Below, one piece after another: positions 51,345 through 63,497 of a stretch of DNA of 64,000 nt (within the stretch, counting starts at the first letter, position 1; each line of letters starts with the position of its first letter). Under the pieces are notes generated by a model that was not told the DNA's origin, did no database searches, and saw only the letters and a list, made by a program, of their open reading frames with translations. The stretch comes from Methanobacterium aggregans (GTDB taxonomy: Archaea; Methanobacteriota; Methanobacteria; Methanobacteriales; Methanobacteriaceae): contig NZ_JAGGLN010000004.1 in NCBI RefSeq assembly GCF_017874455.1, positions 62,001 through 126,000 of the forward strand, written 5' to 3'. Made by a program: the position numbers and the translations under genes.

Positions 51345-51865
51345 TTTCCACCCTCAGATTTACCTGGTACTTCAACTGTTTTCAGGGTGTAGTACCTTGC
51401 GGCACCGCAGTTGGTGCACCATATCTTGCCCTTGTTCATATTTATACGTATTCTCTGGACTGCATTTTCACCGCAGTAAAAGCAGGGCACTTCCTTCTCA
51501 AGGAACCATGTTTCAGTTCTATCTTCCTTGGTTTCGTGTTTTCCGTTGCTCACTATTATTTTGCGTATGGGTACCTCGAGTATGGTGTACTTCTCTCCAT
51601 CAAGGGCTTCCTCAACAGATTCTATGATTCCATCAACCTTCTCTTCATCCACAACACTGCAGATGAGAACTGCATCTGTTGCATAATCCCTTATCATACC
51701 TATGGCTGATTTTGGATCCTCTTTTATTGAAAATCCCTTCCAATCCTGGGGAGACATTCCCTTGTACTCTAAAATGTAAAATCCAGTTATCCCTGCATCT
51801 GTAAGGGCGTTCATAGCTTTTCCCAGGTTTTCAATCTCAACAAAGACTCTAAGATGAACCTTCAT
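51341..51865 (-). CDS. PII-like domain fused to a zinc ribbon
   Basis: 174 residues. The first 115 residues form a ferredoxin-like PII-type fold ([20 protein letters not shown], ending [16 protein letters not shown]) resembling the archaeal PII-homologue family COG4075. A linker leads to a C-terminal zinc ribbon ([10 protein letters not shown] ... [14 protein letters not shown]). The start follows AGGTGG. The next gene encodes only the zinc-ribbon part. PII-like domains bind small ligands such as nucleotides and signal to partner proteins, so the pair looks like a sensor plus a zinc-ribbon partner; this is inference. Confidence 0.75.
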   Translation of the reverse strand: MKVHLRVFVEIENLGKAMNALTDAGITGFYILEYKGMSPQDWKGFSIKEDPKSAIGMIRDYATDAVLICSVVDEEKVDGIIESVEEALDGEKYTILEVPIRKIIVSNGKHETKEDRTETWFLEKEVPCFYCGENAVQRIRINMNKGKIWCTNCGAARYYTLKTVEVPGKSEGGK

Positions 51866-51925
51866 AAAACCACCTACTATATATTCATTATATCCATCAT
51901 ATTATTATAATGTGTTGGTGATGAA

Positions 51926-52993
51926 ATGAAAAAAATCTGCATAAAGGATGCGCAGGTCCTAGAAGACCGGGAAAAGCTTATAATTCAGAGGGAAAAAGGA
52001 TTTTTAGCAGTTGGAACTCCAGCAGTTGGTGGGGGGATCATGGAGGTTAAAAGAATTGTTAATCAATTCAACTGCAGTGAAAGCCTTCCAGGATCAGGTT
52101 CTAAAGGTTCAGAAACCAGAAGTTTAGGGGAAGTTCCTCAAACTTCAAATGATCTTGATGTCCCCACTGACTCCATGATACTTCTAAATCCCTCAGATAC
52201 TGGAGGTTCAGTAACACTTAACAATTTCAATGTTACAGCAGTTGTGACTGGAGATTACATAAAATATTTCTCCAACGATGCTGACTACCTCTGGATGAAC
52301 ATCATGGTATTCGTGGATGAATTCATGGATGAAGAAACTCTTTTAGAATTGTTCAAAACAACTTCAGATGCTAAATTTGCAGCTTTATGGGATATGGGTC
52401 TTTTAAATCATTTTTCATTTGATCCAATGAACTGTGGTGACTCAATAGTACTGGCATGCAAAGGTAATGGAAATCCTTCTGACGAGGAAGTGATCGAAAC
52501 CATTGAAAAGACTGCAGAATGTGTTAGAAAAGCCGTGGCCGAACTACTCAAAATATGTGGCTTTCCAAAGGATGTTCTGGGTTTCATGGAGGATGTTGGA
52601 GTCACAGTGGACAACCTCACCGATGCGGGCATGGAACTTGTTGTTGGTGTTGAAAAAACAGATGAAATCAGGGAAAAACTCCGAATGCAGATAATCAAAT
52701 CACTCCATGACCTGAACGTTGTATCCTTCATAATAGCAGGAATACGGCTTGAAGAGGACTACGAGAAGCACAGGGTTCATGGTGTGGATGTGGATGATGA
52801 TCCAGCTTATCTTTACTCTGATGAGGTCTTTGGAATGTCAGTTGCAAACCAGATAGCTGGTACCAAGGCCATTTTCAACTTCAAAAGGTACGATGAAGCT
52901 AAACCTGGAATAATAAGTCATCTTGGCCCTGTTTTGGATGATGTTTTTGCAGGGCTCGTTGCAGGCTGCATGTCCAAGATATTTGAGGAATAG
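51926..52993 (+). CDS. CbiS-like bifunctional cobamide salvage protein (CbiZ-CobZ)
   Basis: 355 residues with two parts. Residues 1-185 resemble adenosylcobinamide amidohydrolase CbiZ ([20 protein letters not shown], then [13 protein letters not shown]). Residues 195-355 are a CobZ/PgpA-like phosphatase domain ([36 protein letters not shown]) of the type that removes phosphate from alpha-ribazole phosphate. Such a fusion is known as CbiS in Methanopyrus. It fits the next gene, cobS, in corrinoid assembly. A low-complexity segment (about 50-70) lies inside the first domain. Confidence 0.7.
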   Translation: MKKICIKDAQVLEDREKLIIQREKGFLAVGTPAVGGGIMEVKRIVNQFNCSESLPGSGSKGSETRSLGEVPQTSNDLDVPTDSMILLNPSDTGGSVTLNNFNVTAVVTGDYIKYFSNDADYLWMNIMVFVDEFMDEETLLELFKTTSDAKFAALWDMGLLNHFSFDPMNCGDSIVLACKGNGNPSDEEVIETIEKTAECVRKAVAELLKICGFPKDVLGFMEDVGVTVDNLTDAGMELVVGVEKTDEIREKLRMQIIKSLHDLNVVSFIIAGIRLEEDYEKHRVHGVDVDDDPAYLYSDEVFGMSVANQIAGTKAIFNFKRYDEAKPGIISHLGPVLDDVFAGLVAGCMSKIFEE

Positions 52994-53200
52994 TTCTTTA
53001 GGGATTTAAAAGTACTTTGGAGATATTATTAAGATTTTAAGTAAACCTTGATGAGAAATTTTCAATGGAAGAATTCAATATCCAGTTCATTCAGAGTATA
53101 TCTGGAGATACTTGGTTGCTTTTTGGATGATTTATTGTATGTCAGACTAAATGGATTGAATGGATGAAAATTATGGATAAAAATAAATTTGAGGAATACA

Positions 53201-53992
53201 ATGCAGGATGATAACAGAAACAACAATGTCAGAGACCCTCAGAAAATTGGAAGTTTGAGGGGTATTGCAGGTCTGGTATCCTTCTCAACCATACTCCCCC
53301 TTAATATTCACACAAGCATTGAGGAAATGGCCAAGTTCACATGGTTCTGGCCCGTAATTGGAGGGTTCATTGGAATAATTGCAGGAACCTTTGGATTCTT
53401 CCTTCTGAATATGGTACAGATACCCCAAATCATTGCAGCTGCACTGATCTACAGTTTCATGATATGGTTCAATGGATTCCACCACCTCGACGGCCTCATG
53501 GACTTTGGAGATGGGATGATGGTCCACGGAACCCCTGAAAAGAAGATAGAAGTAATGAGGGACACAAGAATAGGCACCGGTGGAATGGCTTACTTCGTAA
53601 TGGTGGCTCTGGTCACATTTTCAAGCCTAGGATCAGCCCCTGCAGCTTTGATATTTCCTGTAATCCTTGTATCAGAAGTAGCGGCTAAAATGGGCATTGT
53701 AACATGTGCAACCTTTTCTGAAGCATTTCCAGACGGCACAGGAAGGTTTTTCATTGAATCCATGAACAAAAAATTCCTGCTGCTTTCACTGGTTTTAGCT
53801 TCAACCATTGGATTTTTAGCCCTAAACATTACTGGAATAATTGGAATAATTGGAGGGCTGTTGGGTGGAACATTGATTGCGTTTGTGGCTCGAAGAAACT
53901 TCAAATGGGCAACAGGAGATATTCTGGGAACATCCAATGAAATTGGGAGAATGCTATCCCTGATAATCATCACATGGATTTTACTGGTTTAG
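53201..53992 (+). CDS. cobS: Adenosylcobinamide-GDP ribazoletransferase (cobalamin synthase)
   Basis: About 263 residues from ATG 53201 (GAGG six bases upstream; an in-frame TTG at 53189 is less likely). Six or seven membrane helices. The active-site region FNGFHHLDGLMDFGDGMMVHG with acidic metal-binding residues lies near 90-110, followed by KIEVMRDTRIGTGG, both diagnostic for CobS. It joins adenosylcobinamide-GDP and alpha-ribazole at the membrane to complete the cobamide needed by methyltransferase Mtr. It lies about 200 bases after the CbiS-like gene, which supplies its substrates. Confidence 0.94.
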   Translation: MQDDNRNNNVRDPQKIGSLRGIAGLVSFSTILPLNIHTSIEEMAKFTWFWPVIGGFIGIIAGTFGFFLLNMVQIPQIIAAALIYSFMIWFNGFHHLDGLMDFGDGMMVHGTPEKKIEVMRDTRIGTGGMAYFVMVALVTFSSLGSAPAALIFPVILVSEVAAKMGIVTCATFSEAFPDGTGRFFIESMNKKFLLLSLVLASTIGFLALNITGIIGIIGGLLGGTLIAFVARRNFKWATGDILGTSNEIGRMLSLIIITWILLV

Positions 53993-54193
53993 ATAACAAT
54001 TGAATTTGATCTTAATGATATTACACTGAATATAAAGTGCATAGAATAAAATTTTGACTCTGAAAAAGCAGATTTAAACTACTATAAATTAAATTAAACT
54101 ATAAATTAGGATTTTTATTGATAAATTAAATAAAGGATTGTAACAGACCATAACCCTAGATAGGTCAATAATTTTGTAAGGTTGGATAAAAAA

Positions 54194-54745
54194 ATGGATA
54201 ACAGTAAAGTTAATGTTTTAAGGCTTGATCACAGAAGGGTGAGGGATGCAAGGATAACAACACATGTATGTCTTACATCACGAGCCTTTGGAGCAGATAA
54301 GGTCATATTAAGTGGAGATAATGATAAAAAGATCATTGAAAACGTAAGAGATGTTGTGAAACGTTGGGGTGGAGATTTTGAGGTGGATTACCGTAAGAAC
54401 TGGGAAAACCTCCTTGATGAATGGAAAAACTCAGGCGGTGAAATAGTTCACCTCACCATGTACGGAGAACCTGTTCAGGAAGTAACAAAGAAGATAAAGG
54501 AGTCTCCAAAGGACAAGCTTGTTGTTGTTGGTGGTTCCAGAGTTCCAACCAAGGTTTACCATGAAGCAGATTGGAACGTTTCCGTGACAACACAACCCCA
54601 CTCAGAGGTTGCAGCCCTTGCAATATTCCTTCACACCCTTTTTGATGGTGCAGAGTATGATAAGGACTTTGAAGGTGGAAAACTGGAAGTAGTGCCTACA
54701 GCCCATGGTAAAAAGGTACTGACCCATGATAAGAATGCTGAGTGA
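54194..54745 (+). CDS. trm56: tRNA (cytidine56-2'-O)-methyltransferase
   Basis: About 183 residues; start at ATG 54194 (an in-frame TTG at 54182 is possible). The first strand NVLRLDHRRVRDARITTHVC and the later SPKDKLVVVGGSRVPTKVYH and WNVSVTTQPHSEVAALAIFL belong to the SPOUT-class archaeal enzyme that methylates C56 in the tRNA T-loop using S-adenosylmethionine. The C-terminal segment forms the knotted cofactor site. It is followed by a clear hairpin terminator. Confidence 0.92.
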   Translation: MDNSKVNVLRLDHRRVRDARITTHVCLTSRAFGADKVILSGDNDKKIIENVRDVVKRWGGDFEVDYRKNWENLLDEWKNSGGEIVHLTMYGEPVQEVTKKIKESPKDKLVVVGGSRVPTKVYHEADWNVSVTTQPHSEVAALAIFLHTLFDGAEYDKDFEGGKLEVVPTAHGKKVLTHDKNAE

Positions 54746-54754
54746 ACAATTGAT

Positions 54755-54800
54755 GTTTCCCTAATGGGAAACTTCTTAATTTCAATTCTTTTCTTTAATT
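54755..54800 (+). terminator. Terminator after trm56
   Basis: GTTTCCC-TAAT-GGGAAAC (54755-54772), a perfect 7-bp stem with a 4-base loop, is followed by a T-rich stretch. The rest of the 315-base spacer 54746-55060 is AT-rich leader and promoter sequence for upp with no gene seen. Confidence 0.75.
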
Positions 54801-55060
54801 ATTCGTTTAGTATTTGTTAATTAGTTTATTTGAGATTTTAAATCTTGGATTACTCCTTCTTTTTCATAAATTCTTAAAATCCTGTTAAGATTGGATCTTC
54901 ATGTTAATTTAAGAGCTTCAACTTTCAAATTAAACGAACCGAACCATGTGAATTTCCATCCAAATAAATAAAGGAGTGGACAATTAAATTAATAGTAGTT
55001 AAAAATTCTCAGGTTTGCTTGAAGTACTTTTGAATTAGGTTTGTGAAGGGGGTTTGTTGC

Positions 55061-55696
55061 TTGATAAAGGTTGTTTCACATCCACTGGTGCAGGAAGAAC
55101 TCGCTAAGTTAAGGAGTTCAGGTATTGATGGTGCAGATTTCAGAAGGGGAATGATTAAAATAGGCAGATGGATAGGTTACGAATTTGCAGAAACACTCCC
55201 AACAGAAGAATTCGAGGTTGAAACACCATTAGGAATTTCTAAAGGAATTAGAATAAAAGATAAAAATAATTTTGTAGTTGTGAATGTTTTAAGAGCCGCA
55301 ATTCCCCTTGTTGATGGAGTACTCAGGGTTTTCCCCGAGGCAAAATGTGGGGTGGTTGGTGCCTGGCGCAGGGATGAACCACCATTTCCTGTGGAGGTCA
55401 ACTACATCAAGCTGCCTGAAATCAAGGGTAAGATCGTTGTTGTTGCAGACCCAATGCTTGCAACTGGAAACACCATGACCAAAATCCTTAAAAAAATTGA
55501 AGAAACTGAAATTCCATTAAGAATGGTTGTCTTCAGTGTCATAGCTGCAGAGGAAGGACTGAAAAAGGTTTCAGAAGAACACCCTGAAGTTGAAATATAC
55601 ACCTGCGCCGTTGAAAAAGAGCTTAATCCTGACGGATACATCATTCCAGGCCTTGGTGATGCAGGGGATAAAGCATTTGGAAAGCCTTGTGGATGA
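55061..55696 (+). CDS. upp: Uracil phosphoribosyltransferase
   Basis: About 211 residues from TTG 55061, chosen because GGGGGT lies upstream and the product then begins MIKVVSHPLVQEELAKLR as usual. The PRPP loop VVVADPMLATGNTMTKI lies near 125, and the uracil-binding C-terminal YIIPGLGDAGDKAFG is complete. The cytoplasmic enzyme salvages uracil to UMP. Confidence 0.94.
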   Translation: MIKVVSHPLVQEELAKLRSSGIDGADFRRGMIKIGRWIGYEFAETLPTEEFEVETPLGISKGIRIKDKNNFVVVNVLRAAIPLVDGVLRVFPEAKCGVVGAWRRDEPPFPVEVNYIKLPEIKGKIVVVADPMLATGNTMTKILKKIEETEIPLRMVVFSVIAAEEGLKKVSEEHPEVEIYTCAVEKELNPDGYIIPGLGDAGDKAFGKPCG

Positions 55697-55761
55697 ATAA
55701 CTTAAAAAAATGAAACATTGAATAACAAAATTACTGATTCACCATTAACTTAAGAAATAAT

Positions 55762-56277
55762 TTAATATACTGACTCACCATGGGCTGAAGCAACTATTCC
55801 TGGAATTCCACAGACATTCAGGCGGTGAATAGCCTCCATACCTTCTTCCGGAAATGCTACAACCTCTGAAGAGATCAATCTGCTTGTTAAAAGTGCTGCT
55901 GCAGGTGGAGTTACAACGAAGATGGATCCATATTTGTCCAGAGATTCAACAGTTTCAGGACTTAACGCACCCTTTCCAATGTGCATTCTAACACCCATCC
56001 TGGATAAAAAGGGTAAGCTTTCTTCTATTTCTTCTTTGTTACTTGTTGTGGGCGATATTCCTGCAGGACTCATTGCAGTGTGCATAACAACTGCACCCTC
56101 AGTATCAAAGAGTTTCTCACCATTTTTTATGGATTCAACAAGTTTTGGAAGGGCAGCATCACGCCCCGTAAAAATTGTACCGTACAACTCTATTTTATCC
56201 CCTATTTTAAGATTCTGAATTGTTTCAGATATTATTGGGGTTTGAATCTTCTTTATAAACCATTTATCCTTATTCAT
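55762..56277 (-). CDS. Class I fumarate hydratase / tartrate dehydratase beta subunit
   Basis: About 171 residues from ATG 56277 (GAGGT eight bases upstream; an in-frame start at 56292 is less likely). The sequence IELYGTIFTGRDAALPKLVE, GPTT-like AGISPTTSNK and MGVRMHIGKGALSPET matches the C-terminal (beta) domain of two-subunit class I fumarases. With an alpha subunit carrying the 4Fe-4S cluster, not in the window, it interconverts malate and fumarate in the incomplete reductive TCA route. Confidence 0.88.
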   Translation of the reverse strand: MNKDKWFIKKIQTPIISETIQNLKIGDKIELYGTIFTGRDAALPKLVESIKNGEKLFDTEGAVVMHTAMSPAGISPTTSNKEEIEESLPFLSRMGVRMHIGKGALSPETVESLDKYGSIFVVTPPAAALLTSRLISSEVVAFPEEGMEAIHRLNVCGIPGIVASAHGESVY

Positions 56278-56325
56278 GGTGATAAACCTCAAATCCAGTT
56301 TTAACCATAGTTTCTGTAAGATTCA

Positions 56326-57483
56326 TTATTTTAGTTCTTTAAGGTCTTTAAGGAATGATTTAACATGTTCTTCCTTTACATGAGGCATGACTATGATTCT
56401 AACAGCCCTTGGATGGGATGATATTGAAACTGCCCATCCTTTATCCTTTAATTTTGCAGAAATATCTTCAGAAGACATTTTATCTGATTTAAAGGCAACC
56501 ACGTTAAGTTGAGGTTCTGTAACCAGCTTGAAGTCTGATTCTCTGATTCCCTGTGCCAAAATGCCTGTAACTTCCATACAACGCCTTGCAACGTGAGTGT
56601 AACCCTTTCTTCCCATGTACTTCATGAGGGCCCATGTTGCTGCTGTGGATGCACCGGTTCTTGTACCAACTATTGTGGACTGCCTGTCCTCTGTCAGGTA
56701 AGGTGTTTCAACACTCATGGCTTCAAGGTACTTCTTTTCCCTGAAAAGAATTCCACCAGTGGGTATTGGTGCAAGACCCATTTTATGAGGATCTATGGTT
56801 ATCGAAGATACCCCATCAAGTCTAAAATCAAATTCAGGAAAATCATAACCTGCTTCTTTAAGGAAAGGTATTGAAAATCCTCCAAATGCAGCATCAACAT
56901 GCAAGTAAATATCCTTTTCAAGGCAAAGCTCTGATAATTCTTCTATTGGATCGATTTTACCCAGTTCCGTTGTTCCTGCAACCCCCACAACTGCAACAGT
57001 GTTTTCTGTTATGAGTTCCTCAACTGAACCCATCTTCATGCGGTAGTTACCATCCAGCTCTGCTTCACGGAGTTTCAGGCACAGCATGTCTGCCGCCTTC
57101 TTAAATGAAAAATGTGCAGATGTTGGAACTATTACTTCAGGCTTTTCTATGTGTTTTTTTTGTTGAGCTAAATTTCTTGCAGCCCTCATTGCCATTATAT
57201 TGGCCTCTGTTCCGCCTGTGATGATATGGCCTAAAACATCCCTTTTCCCAAGGAGTTCACCCAACATGGCTATTACTTCATCTTCCATCATCTGGGTTCC
57301 CTTGAAGAGTCCAGGATCCCCAAGGTTTGACTCCAGAAACATTTTGTAGGCTTCAACTCCAACTGGATGTGGGCAGGTGCACATTGAACCCAGTATTCTA
57401 CCTGATTTATGGGTCATGTCCAGTTTTTTGAACTTCTTGAGTGATTGAAGCACTTCTTCGTGTGATATTCCCTTGTTTTCCAT
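56326..57483 (-). CDS. mfnA: Tyrosine/aspartate decarboxylase MfnA
   Basis: 385 residues, a PLP group II decarboxylase. The cofactor lysine is in SITIDPHKMGLAPIPTGG (near residue 233) and the aspartate pair in LHVDAAFGGFSIPF (near 200). The archaeal signature CTCPHPVGVEAYKMFLESN lies near the N-terminus. In methanogens MfnA makes tyramine for methanofuran and can also make beta-alanine from aspartate for coenzyme A. Monocistronic, downstream of ppsA on the opposite side of its end. Confidence 0.94.
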   Translation of the reverse strand: MENKGISHEEVLQSLKKFKKLDMTHKSGRILGSMCTCPHPVGVEAYKMFLESNLGDPGLFKGTQMMEDEVIAMLGELLGKRDVLGHIITGGTEANIMAMRAARNLAQQKKHIEKPEVIVPTSAHFSFKKAADMLCLKLREAELDGNYRMKMGSVEELITENTVAVVGVAGTTELGKIDPIEELSELCLEKDIYLHVDAAFGGFSIPFLKEAGYDFPEFDFRLDGVSSITIDPHKMGLAPIPTGGILFREKKYLEAMSVETPYLTEDRQSTIVGTRTGASTAATWALMKYMGRKGYTHVARRCMEVTGILAQGIRESDFKLVTEPQLNVVAFKSDKMSSEDISAKLKDKGWAVSISSHPRAVRIIVMPHVKEEHVKSFLKDLKELK

Positions 57484-57618
57484 TTCAATCCCTGAAAAAA
57501 TGAATGATCATAGTGATTTTATATTAACTGTCTAAATTACCATCTTTAAAATAAATATTCCAATTTAAAAAAATAAAATGAATGAGGATTTAAACCCCTA
57601 TTATATATCAAGAATTAT

Positions 57619-59916
<2,298 letters not shown>

Positions 59917-59936
59917 GCTAACACTCTTTTTACTGT

Positions 59937-60419
59937 TTATTTAACCAATTCTGCGCCTTCATCAACCACGATTCTGCATGTAACTGGGAATTTCATGGCA
60001 GCTCTTTTCAGTGCTTCTTTTGCATCTTTGAAGTTTTTCTTGTTCGTACGTATTGTTAGGACCTTCTGGTCAGCTTTCACTACTGCTACGGAACTGACTG
60101 CTTTTCCAAAGGCTTTTCTCATGCCGTCCTGAACCCTGTCTGCTCCTGCACCTGTTGCCATTGGGTTTTCCCTTACTATGTGATGTGGGTACACTCTTAT
60201 CTTAAGGTGGTAGCCCATCCTACCTGATTTTCTCTGCATGTATCTGTTTGAAGCAATCCTTGCTGCTTCAAGTGCATTGTGAGATAATTGTGCTGGCTCT
60301 TTGACTTCAAGAGTCACTTTTAAAGGAAATTCGCCGGAGAGGTTTCCCATATCGTACTGAACTATCCTTGAACCCGGAATTTTCCTTATATAATCTTTTC
60401 TAGTATATGCTCTAACCAT
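59937..60419 (-). CDS. rpl10e: Large-subunit ribosomal protein uL16 (L10e)
   Basis: 160 residues, full length. [19 protein letters not shown] at the start, [19 protein letters not shown] in the middle and [18 protein letters not shown] identify the archaeal/eukaryotic L10e form of uL16, near the peptidyl-transferase centre and A-site tRNA. It is the first gene of a likely two-gene operon with ppsA and is divergent from the CooC-like gene. Confidence 0.96.
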   Translation of the reverse strand: MVRAYTRKDYIRKIPGSRIVQYDMGNLSGEFPLKVTLEVKEPAQLSHNALEAARIASNRYMQRKSGRMGYHLKIRVYPHHIVRENPMATGAGADRVQDGMRKAFGKAVSSVAVVKADQKVLTIRTNKKNFKDAKEALKRAAMKFPVTCRIVVDEGAELVK

Positions 60420-60540
60420 TAAATAATCCTCCTTTGTCAGAAATTTAAGTCTATAACTTAATAAACATTACCCTCAAATATACTCCCATCACACAATATA
60501 AAAAACCATCGAATAACCCATGAACTAGGTGGTGATCTTC

Positions 60541-61338
60541 ATGAAAATTGCAGTAACTGGAAAAGGAGGGGTTGGAAAAACAACCCTTTCGGGCACTATG
60601 GCATGTATATTGTCACGAACTTATAAAGTATTCGCTATCGATGCAGACCCGGATATGAACCTTGCATCCAGCCTTGGAATACACAGCAAAATAACCCCAA
60701 TATCCCAGATGAAAGAACTTATAAAGGATAGAACCGGAGCAGAACCAGGATCATCCTTTGGAGAAGTTTTTAAGATAAATCCAAAGATATCAGATCTTCC
60801 AGAATCACTCTCAATAAACTACGACCCTGAAGGCAGATTGAAGCTTCTGGTGATGGGAACCGTTGATAAAGGAGGAGAAGGATGTGTATGTCCTGCATCT
60901 GTGCTTTTAAAGGCAATTATGCGCAATCTTATCCTCAAAAAGGATGAGATCGTTGTGCTGGATATGGAGGCAGGTGTGGAGCACCTGGGCAGGCGTACAG
61001 CTGAAGCCGTTGATATCATGATAATAGTTGTGGAACCCGGACTCAAGTCTCTTGAAACAGCAGAACGGATAAAAAGGCTTGGGGGAGACATAGGTATCAA
61101 AAATATGGCCTGCGTTATAAACAAAGCCTCAAATCCTGATGAAGAAGATTTTGTGGTTGAAAAACTTAAAGAAATGAATCTTGAAGTGATCGGAAGCATT
61201 CCACGAGATCATACTGTTGTTAAGGCAGATATGGAGGGCAAAGCACTTGTTGATTATCCTGAATCTCCTGCTTTAAGATCAATAGAGGAAATTGCAGAAA
61301 ATATTTTAAATCGTTCAATGAAAGTAGATAATGTATAA
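60541..61338 (+). CDS. CooC-like nickel-insertion ATPase
   Basis: About 265 residues from ATG 60541 (GGTGGTGAT upstream; the GTG at 60529 is inside that site). Deviant Walker A GKGGVGKTTLSG is at residues 7-18, DADPDMNLA near 38, and the CooC CxC signature GEGCVCPASVLL near 110. CooC proteins load nickel into carbon monoxide dehydrogenase. No CODH/ACS genes are in the window, but autotrophic methanogens need that enzyme for acetyl-CoA synthesis, so the role is plausible though unlinked. Confidence 0.82.
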   Translation: MKIAVTGKGGVGKTTLSGTMACILSRTYKVFAIDADPDMNLASSLGIHSKITPISQMKELIKDRTGAEPGSSFGEVFKINPKISDLPESLSINYDPEGRLKLLVMGTVDKGGEGCVCPASVLLKAIMRNLILKKDEIVVLDMEAGVEHLGRRTAEAVDIMIIVVEPGLKSLETAERIKRLGGDIGIKNMACVINKASNPDEEDFVVEKLKEMNLEVIGSIPRDHTVVKADMEGKALVDYPESPALRSIEEIAENILNRSMKVDNV

Positions 61339-61455
61339 TATATCATGATCATTCCAGGACCAAAATGGAACTTGGAGATGCATAATTCAGAGCTAATGAA
61401 CTCGATAATTTATTAAAAAGAGTTGATTAAAGACGATTATTTTAGGGATGTAAAT

Positions 61456-61707
61456 ATGGATGTGAAAGCCAGAATAAAATTCAACTACCACAAAAAAGAA
61501 GAAGCGGAAAACGCCTTTAAATCATTACAACCAGACAACATTGGTTTTATAGATTCTCATGTAGTTAAAAATAGTTTTATCTGTGATTTAAAAAGTTCTT
61601 CCATTGGAACTTTACTTGCAACAGCTGATGATCTTCTTTTTTGTGAGATGATGGTTGAAAGAATGGCAGAGTTTGCATGGGTAAAACCACCCTCTAAGTC
61701 GAAATAG
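61456..61707 (+). CDS. pcc1: KEOPS complex subunit Pcc1
   Basis: About 83 residues from ATG 61456, behind AGGGATG. The sequence (MDVKARIKFNYHKKEEAENA, then SSIGTLLATADDLLFCEMM) matches Pcc1, the small dimerising subunit of the KEOPS complex that makes t6A37 in tRNAs reading ANN codons. The kinase Bud32 and Kae1 are elsewhere. It lies between the CooC-like gene and serS. Confidence 0.85.
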   Translation: MDVKARIKFNYHKKEEAENAFKSLQPDNIGFIDSHVVKNSFICDLKSSSIGTLLATADDLLFCEMMVERMAEFAWVKPPSKSK

Positions 61708-61867
61708 TAGTTTTAAAAATTTAAAGAATAAATATTAAGATTTAAAATTTAAAAAAAAATTATAAAATTTATTGTAATAAAAAAATGTGTCAGAACAGAA
61801 TATTCAGAATATAATTGGACACTGCAACAGAAGATAATCGATTAGAAATAAAAAAAAGGTGGCATTG

Positions 61868-63415
61868 ATGAAATTTACATTAAAAGGAGAAATTGTATTC
61901 AGCAAAGAAGCAGATGAAGCCACAGAAGAGATTAAAAGTTTCATAGAAGATGCGAACAACGAAATATTCCGGAAGGGAGTTCCAGAATCCCAGAAAGATG
62001 ATGCATCAAAGATAGTTGAGTGGAACCTGAGTGGAAACACCCTAAAAGTTGAAATCGTATCCGGAAGAAGAGGAAGGGCACACGATGCTATACTTCGTGT
62101 TAAAAAACCATTAACACAACTTTTAGGACGCAAATACCATATAGGTGTGCGTAAAATTCTTGTTAAAGATTATAAAATTGAAATACCATCCCAAGAACCA
62201 ATAGAAGTTGGTGACATGCCCTACGTCCTTGAATCTGAGTTCAAGGATGGTGAGATGGTTGTGAAGTTTGAGGAGCTCAACGAAGGAGACCTCAGAAAAC
62301 ACGTGGTTGACAGGGTTTTGAAACACCTTGAAACTGAAACTGCATCATCCACCATGGATGAGGACAAACCTTCAGACATACTCACAAAACAGGTCACCAA
62401 GATAGAACCTGGAACCATAGTATCAAAGAGTCCTGATCAGAAGTTCTTCTTTGATGGTGACCCTACAGAGGAAGCTGCAAAACGTGGCTGGGTTAAGAAG
62501 TTCCCTGCAAAGGGCCAGTGGTTCTACGGCCCTGAGATCGTTGCACTGCAGCGTGCACTTGAGGAGATAATTCTTGAAAACATCGTTTACAACCTGGACT
62601 TCATGGAGTGTCTCTTCCCAAAACTCATACCTCTACCTGTGATGCATAAGATGCGCTACCTTGAAGGACTTCCAGAGGGAATGTACTACTGTTCAGCACC
62701 AAAAAGGGATCCTGAAATCTTTGAAAAATTCAGGAACGAACTGGTAATAACAAAGGAGGTTCCAATCGACCTTCTTAAAGAGGGGCTGAAGGATCCATCT
62801 TACGTTATAGCTCCAGCCCAGTGCGAACCATTCTACGAGTTCCTGAGCCATGAGGTTGTGGATGAAACAGAACTTCCAATAAAGTTCTTCGACAGAAGCG
62901 GCTGGACCTACAGATGGGAAGGCGGCGGTTCCAAGGGACTTGACCGTGTCCATGAATTCCAGAGAATAGAGCTCGTATGGCTTGGAACACCAGAACAGGT
63001 GGACGAGATAAGGGATGCAACAGTTGACATATCCCAGAAACTGGCAGATGAACTGGAACTCCAGTGGTACACAGAAGTTGGTGACGACCCATTCTACCTT
63101 GAAGGCAGGAAGGTTGAGGAACGTGGAATCGAATTCCCAGATGTCCCAAAATATGAGATGAGGCTCTCTGTACCTGGTCAGGATAAGGGTGTGGCTGTGG
63201 TTTCTGCAAACGTCCATGGAACCCACTTCGTTGAGGGTTTCTCAATTAAAGAAGCCCACAAACACAGAGTCTGGACCGGCTGTACAGGTATTGGAATAAC
63301 CAGATGGGTTTTCGGTTTCCTTGCACAGAAAGGTTTCGATAAGGAGAACTGGCCTGAAGCTGTCAGGGATCGTGTTGAAAGCATGAAAGTGCCTAAGATA
63401 TTGACCTGGCCTTGA
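61868..63415 (+). CDS. serS: Seryl-tRNA synthetase, methanogen type 2
   Basis: About 515 residues from ATG 61868; the in-frame GTG at 61859 lies within the ribosome site (AGGTGGC). The N-terminal RNA-binding domain and linker (about 1-170) differ from bacterial SerRS, and the catalytic core has CSAPKRDPEIFEKF near 280 and DRVHEFQRIELVWLG motif 2 near 360, plus cysteines (MECLFPK, APAQCEPF) of the type-2 zinc site. This form is confined to methanogens. A short conserved end, VFGFLAQKGFDKENWP, is present. Confidence 0.95.
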   Translation: MKFTLKGEIVFSKEADEATEEIKSFIEDANNEIFRKGVPESQKDDASKIVEWNLSGNTLKVEIVSGRRGRAHDAILRVKKPLTQLLGRKYHIGVRKILVKDYKIEIPSQEPIEVGDMPYVLESEFKDGEMVVKFEELNEGDLRKHVVDRVLKHLETETASSTMDEDKPSDILTKQVTKIEPGTIVSKSPDQKFFFDGDPTEEAAKRGWVKKFPAKGQWFYGPEIVALQRALEEIILENIVYNLDFMECLFPKLIPLPVMHKMRYLEGLPEGMYYCSAPKRDPEIFEKFRNELVITKEVPIDLLKEGLKDPSYVIAPAQCEPFYEFLSHEVVDETELPIKFFDRSGWTYRWEGGGSKGLDRVHEFQRIELVWLGTPEQVDEIRDATVDISQKLADELELQWYTEVGDDPFYLEGRKVEERGIEFPDVPKYEMRLSVPGQDKGVAVVSANVHGTHFVEGFSIKEAHKHRVWTGCTGIGITRWVFGFLAQKGFDKENWPEAVRDRVESMKVPKILTWP

Positions 63416-63497
63416 ATTTAGCAAGCAATCCACAAAAACAACTTTATTTTTTCCATTTTTTATTTTAAAGTTATATTTATTTTAGAAACCTTTCTTC

